The notes under the pieces are model-generated. The model saw only the letters and a list, made by a program, of their open reading frames with translations, was not told the DNA's origin and ran no database searches. The translations under genes were made by a program, and so were the position numbers. Positions 4,360 through 6,359 of a stretch of 6,359 nt of DNA are shown in pieces (within the stretch, counting starts at the first letter, position 1; each line of letters begins with the position of its first letter). This DNA is from Candidatus Woesearchaeota archaeon (GTDB lineage: Archaea; Nanobdellota; Nanobdellia; SCGC-AAA011-G17; VGLX01), in assembly GCA_016866645.1 (NCBI GenBank), contig VGLX01000083.1:1-6359 (forward strand), read 5' to 3'.

Positions 4360-6359
4360 ATGCACGTCTCAAAAGAAATCGCAACCATAACATTCAGCTT
4401 ATTAAGCCCGAAAGAGATAAAGAAGATAGCATGTGCTAAAGTAATAACACCAGAACTTTACGACAAAGAAGGATACCCTGTAGACGGAGGCCTGATGGAC
4501 GTAAGACTAGGCGTCATCGACCCAGGACTCAGATGCAAGACTTGCGGTGAAAAACTGAAAGACTGCATGGGACACTTCGGATATATCGAGCTGGCAAGAC
4601 CCGTGGTACACATCAAGCATACAAGGATGATACTAGACGTTCTAAGATCAGTCTGCAGAGAATGCAGCCGAGCTTTATACCCTGAAGATAAGATAAAAGA
4701 AAAATACAACCTTGCCTTGAAAGTCAAGAAGCAAAAGGGTTTAGAGATTTACAGAAAGCTCACAAGGGCTTATGTACAAGAGCTTAAGAACATAAAGAAA
4801 TGCCCTCACTGCGGCAAGAAGCAGTACAACTTCAAGCTAGAAAAGCCGGTTAACTTCTACGAGAACGAGAAGAGACTCTCGCCTATAGAGATAAGGCTCA
4901 GATTTGAGAAAATACCTGATGCTGACTGTGAGCTCTTAGGGCTAGATCCTAAATTTACTCGACCTGAATGGGCTGTCCTTACAATTTTACAAATCCCTCC
5001 AGTGACTATGAGACCATCAATCACTTTAGAGTCTGGAGAAAGAAGCGAAGACGACTTAACTCACAAGCTCGGGGATATAGTAAGGATTAACCAGCGACTT
5101 TTCGAGAATATAAACGCTGGAGCGCCAGAGATCATAGTAGAAGACTTATGGGACCTGTTACAATACCATGTGATAACATACTTCGATAACACTATAACTC
5201 AGATACCTCCTGCGCGGCACAGATCTGGACAGCCGCTGAAAACTCTTGTAGAGAGGATAAAAAGCAAAGAAGGAAGGTTCAGGTATAACCTAGTAGGCAA
5301 AAGAGTTAACTACGCAGCGCGTACAGTCATATCACCAGATGCGAAGATAAAACTCAACGAAGTAGGAATCCCAAAATCTGTAGCCGAAGAGTTAACTGTC
5401 CCGGAAAGAGTTACAGAATGGAACTTAGCATACCTGAAAACGTTTGTACAAAATGGTCCTAAACAGTATCCAGGATGCAATTACGTAATAACACAAGACG
5501 GCAAGAAGAAAAAAATAACCGACGAGACTAAAGAACAGATACTAACAGACTTATCACCAGGATGGATTGTTGAGAGACACGTAATAAACGGTGACGTATG
5601 CCTTTTCAACAGACAGCCATCACTGCACAGGATGAGCATAATGTGCCACAAGGTAAGGGTCTTACCTGGAAGGTCATTCAGGCTCAACCCGACAGTATGC
5701 AATCCTTACAACGCAGACTTCGACGGAGACGAGATGAACCTGCATATACCTCAAACAGAAGAAGCAAGAGCAGAAGCAGAAATACTCATGCAGGTACAAA
5801 CGCAGATAATAACACCAAAAAACGGCTACAATGTGATAGGCTGCGTAGAAGACTCAGTAACAGGAAACTATTTGCTTACGAAAGGAACAACGCCTGATGA
5901 AACTAAGCAAGGAATACTGATGCCTAAAGAAGATGCTGTACAAGTTTTGATGTTAACAGGAATGAGCGACACTTCAAAACTTAGAAAGCTTAAAAAGCAA
6001 GTGACAGGAAAAGAAGTGTTTAGCGCTATACTACCCGACGATTTCGACTTCTTAGGAAATGCTAAAAGCTGCAAACGATGCGAAAAATGCAAGAAAGACA
6101 AATGTGATATAGACGCTTATATTTGCATAAAAAATGGTGACCTGCTTTGCGGCGTTATAGACAAGAACACGATCGGCGAAGAGAACGGGACTTTACTAAG
6201 AGCGTTACACAGGAAGTACGGGGAAGATAAAGCGCTAGAACTCATGAGTTACATATTCAAATTGGGTATAAGCGTCTTGCTGAAAAAAGGGTTCACAACC
6301 GGATTGAGAGACAGTGACCTATCTCAAGAGACTATAAACCGGGTTGAAGAAATCAAAGA
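4360..6359 (+). CDS. rpoA1: DNA-directed RNA polymerase subunit A' (largest subunit, N-terminal part; runs off right edge)
   Basis: The frame stays open for 666 codons to the window end; complete archaeal A' is roughly 870-900 residues, so about three quarters is present. A' carries the catalytic magnesium site and most of the clamp. Domains seen in order: N-terminal clamp core with DPGLRCKTC and zinc ligands C59, C62, C69, H72 (C-x2-C-x6-C-x2-H); a second zinc site C99, C102, C148, C151; the lid/rudder region with RHRSGQPLKTL; EGRFRYNLVGKRV (304-316) and ARTVISPD (320-327); NRQPSLHRM (417-425); and the active-site loop NADFDGDEMNLH (451-462) with D453, D455 and D457. A further cysteine cluster, C571, C574, C577, C582, precedes IDAYICIKNG. 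I recall similar clusters in some archaeal A' proteins. The start at 4360 gives the normal archaeal N-terminus and follows a GAGGTC motif; the gap to rpoB1 is 10 nt. No intein or frameshift is seen. Confidence 0.97.
   Translation, partial: MHVSKEIATITFSLLSPKEIKKIACAKVITPELYDKEGYPVDGGLMDVRLGVIDPGLRCKTCGEKLKDCMGHFGYIELARPVVHIKHTRMILDVLRSVCRECSRALYPEDKIKEKYNLALKVKKQKGLEIYRKLTRAYVQELKNIKKCPHCGKKQYNFKLEKPVNFYENEKRLSPIEIRLRFEKIPDADCELLGLDPKFTRPEWAVLTILQIPPVTMRPSITLESGERSEDDLTHKLGDIVRINQRLFENINAGAPEIIVEDLWDLLQYHVITYFDNTITQIPPARHRSGQPLKTLVERIKSKEGRFRYNLVGKRVNYAARTVISPDAKIKLNEVGIPKSVAEELTVPERVTEWNLAYLKTFVQNGPKQYPGCNYVITQDGKKKKITDETKEQILTDLSPGWIVERHVINGDVCLFNRQPSLHRMSIMCHKVRVLPGRSFRLNPTVCNPYNADFDGDEMNLHIPQTEEARAEAEILMQVQTQIITPKNGYNVIGCVEDSVTGNYLLTKGTTPDETKQGILMPKEDAVQVLMLTGMSDTSKLRKLKKQVTGKEVFSAILPDDFDFLGNAKSCKRCEKCKKDKCDIDAYICIKNGDLLCGVIDKNTIGEENGTLLRALHRKYGEDKALELMSYIFKLGISVLLKKGFTTGLRDSDLSQETINRVEEIK

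Noticed and set aside
2547..6359. Inteins in B' or A'
   Set aside because: The conserved segments where polymerase inteins usually insert, such as NADFDGDEMNLH and the GDKFASRHGQKG region, are continuous.
1..6359. CRISPR array or defence cassette
   Set aside because: No regularly spaced repeats and no defence-gene motifs are present on either strand.

Overview
This window comes from an AT-rich archaeal genome. Three things show this. The RNA polymerase genes are of the archaeal type: rpoH, a B subunit split into B'' and B', and A' carrying the NADFDGDEMNLH active site. The two tRNA genes lack an encoded CCA and carry introns at bulge-helix-bulge (BHB) sites. Ribosome-binding sites match the archaeal GGAGGTGATC pattern. 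The split rpoB occurs in many methanogens, haloarchaea and their relatives and in some DPANN archaea. Split rpoB together with several non-canonical tRNA introns would fit a small-genome DPANN-type lineage, but that placement is only a suggestion.

Layout. Positions 1-193 (minus strand) hold the N-terminal part of a probable transposase that runs off the left edge. Positions 194-553 contain no gene that I can support. That stretch is AT-rich, with a C-rich patch near 210-235, two strong TATA-like boxes and one weaker one. Positions 554-792 hold two tRNA genes only 3 nt apart. The first is tRNA-Asp(GUC) with a 30-nt intron in the D arm. The second is tRNA-Lys(UUU) with two introns (43 and 15 nt), which leave a 7-nt micro-exon containing the entire anticodon. 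From 828 to the right edge runs a tightly packed operon: rpoH (Rpo5), rpoB2 (B''), rpoB1 (B') and rpoA1 (A', cut by the window edge). The gaps are 1 nt, an ATGA overlap and 10 nt.

The four proteins are core parts of one enzyme. B'' and B' together form the second-largest subunit, A' carries the catalytic Mg-binding loop, and Rpo5 sits in the assembly jaw. Only 35 nt separate tRNA-Lys from rpoH and no clear promoter lies there, so the tRNAs and the polymerase mRNA may share a transcript.

The most notable content is the tRNA intron architecture. The two tRNA-Lys introns appear to use mutually exclusive splice-site folds, which implies an obligatory order of removal. Secondary points are substitutions in conserved, active-site-proximal segments of B'' and B'.
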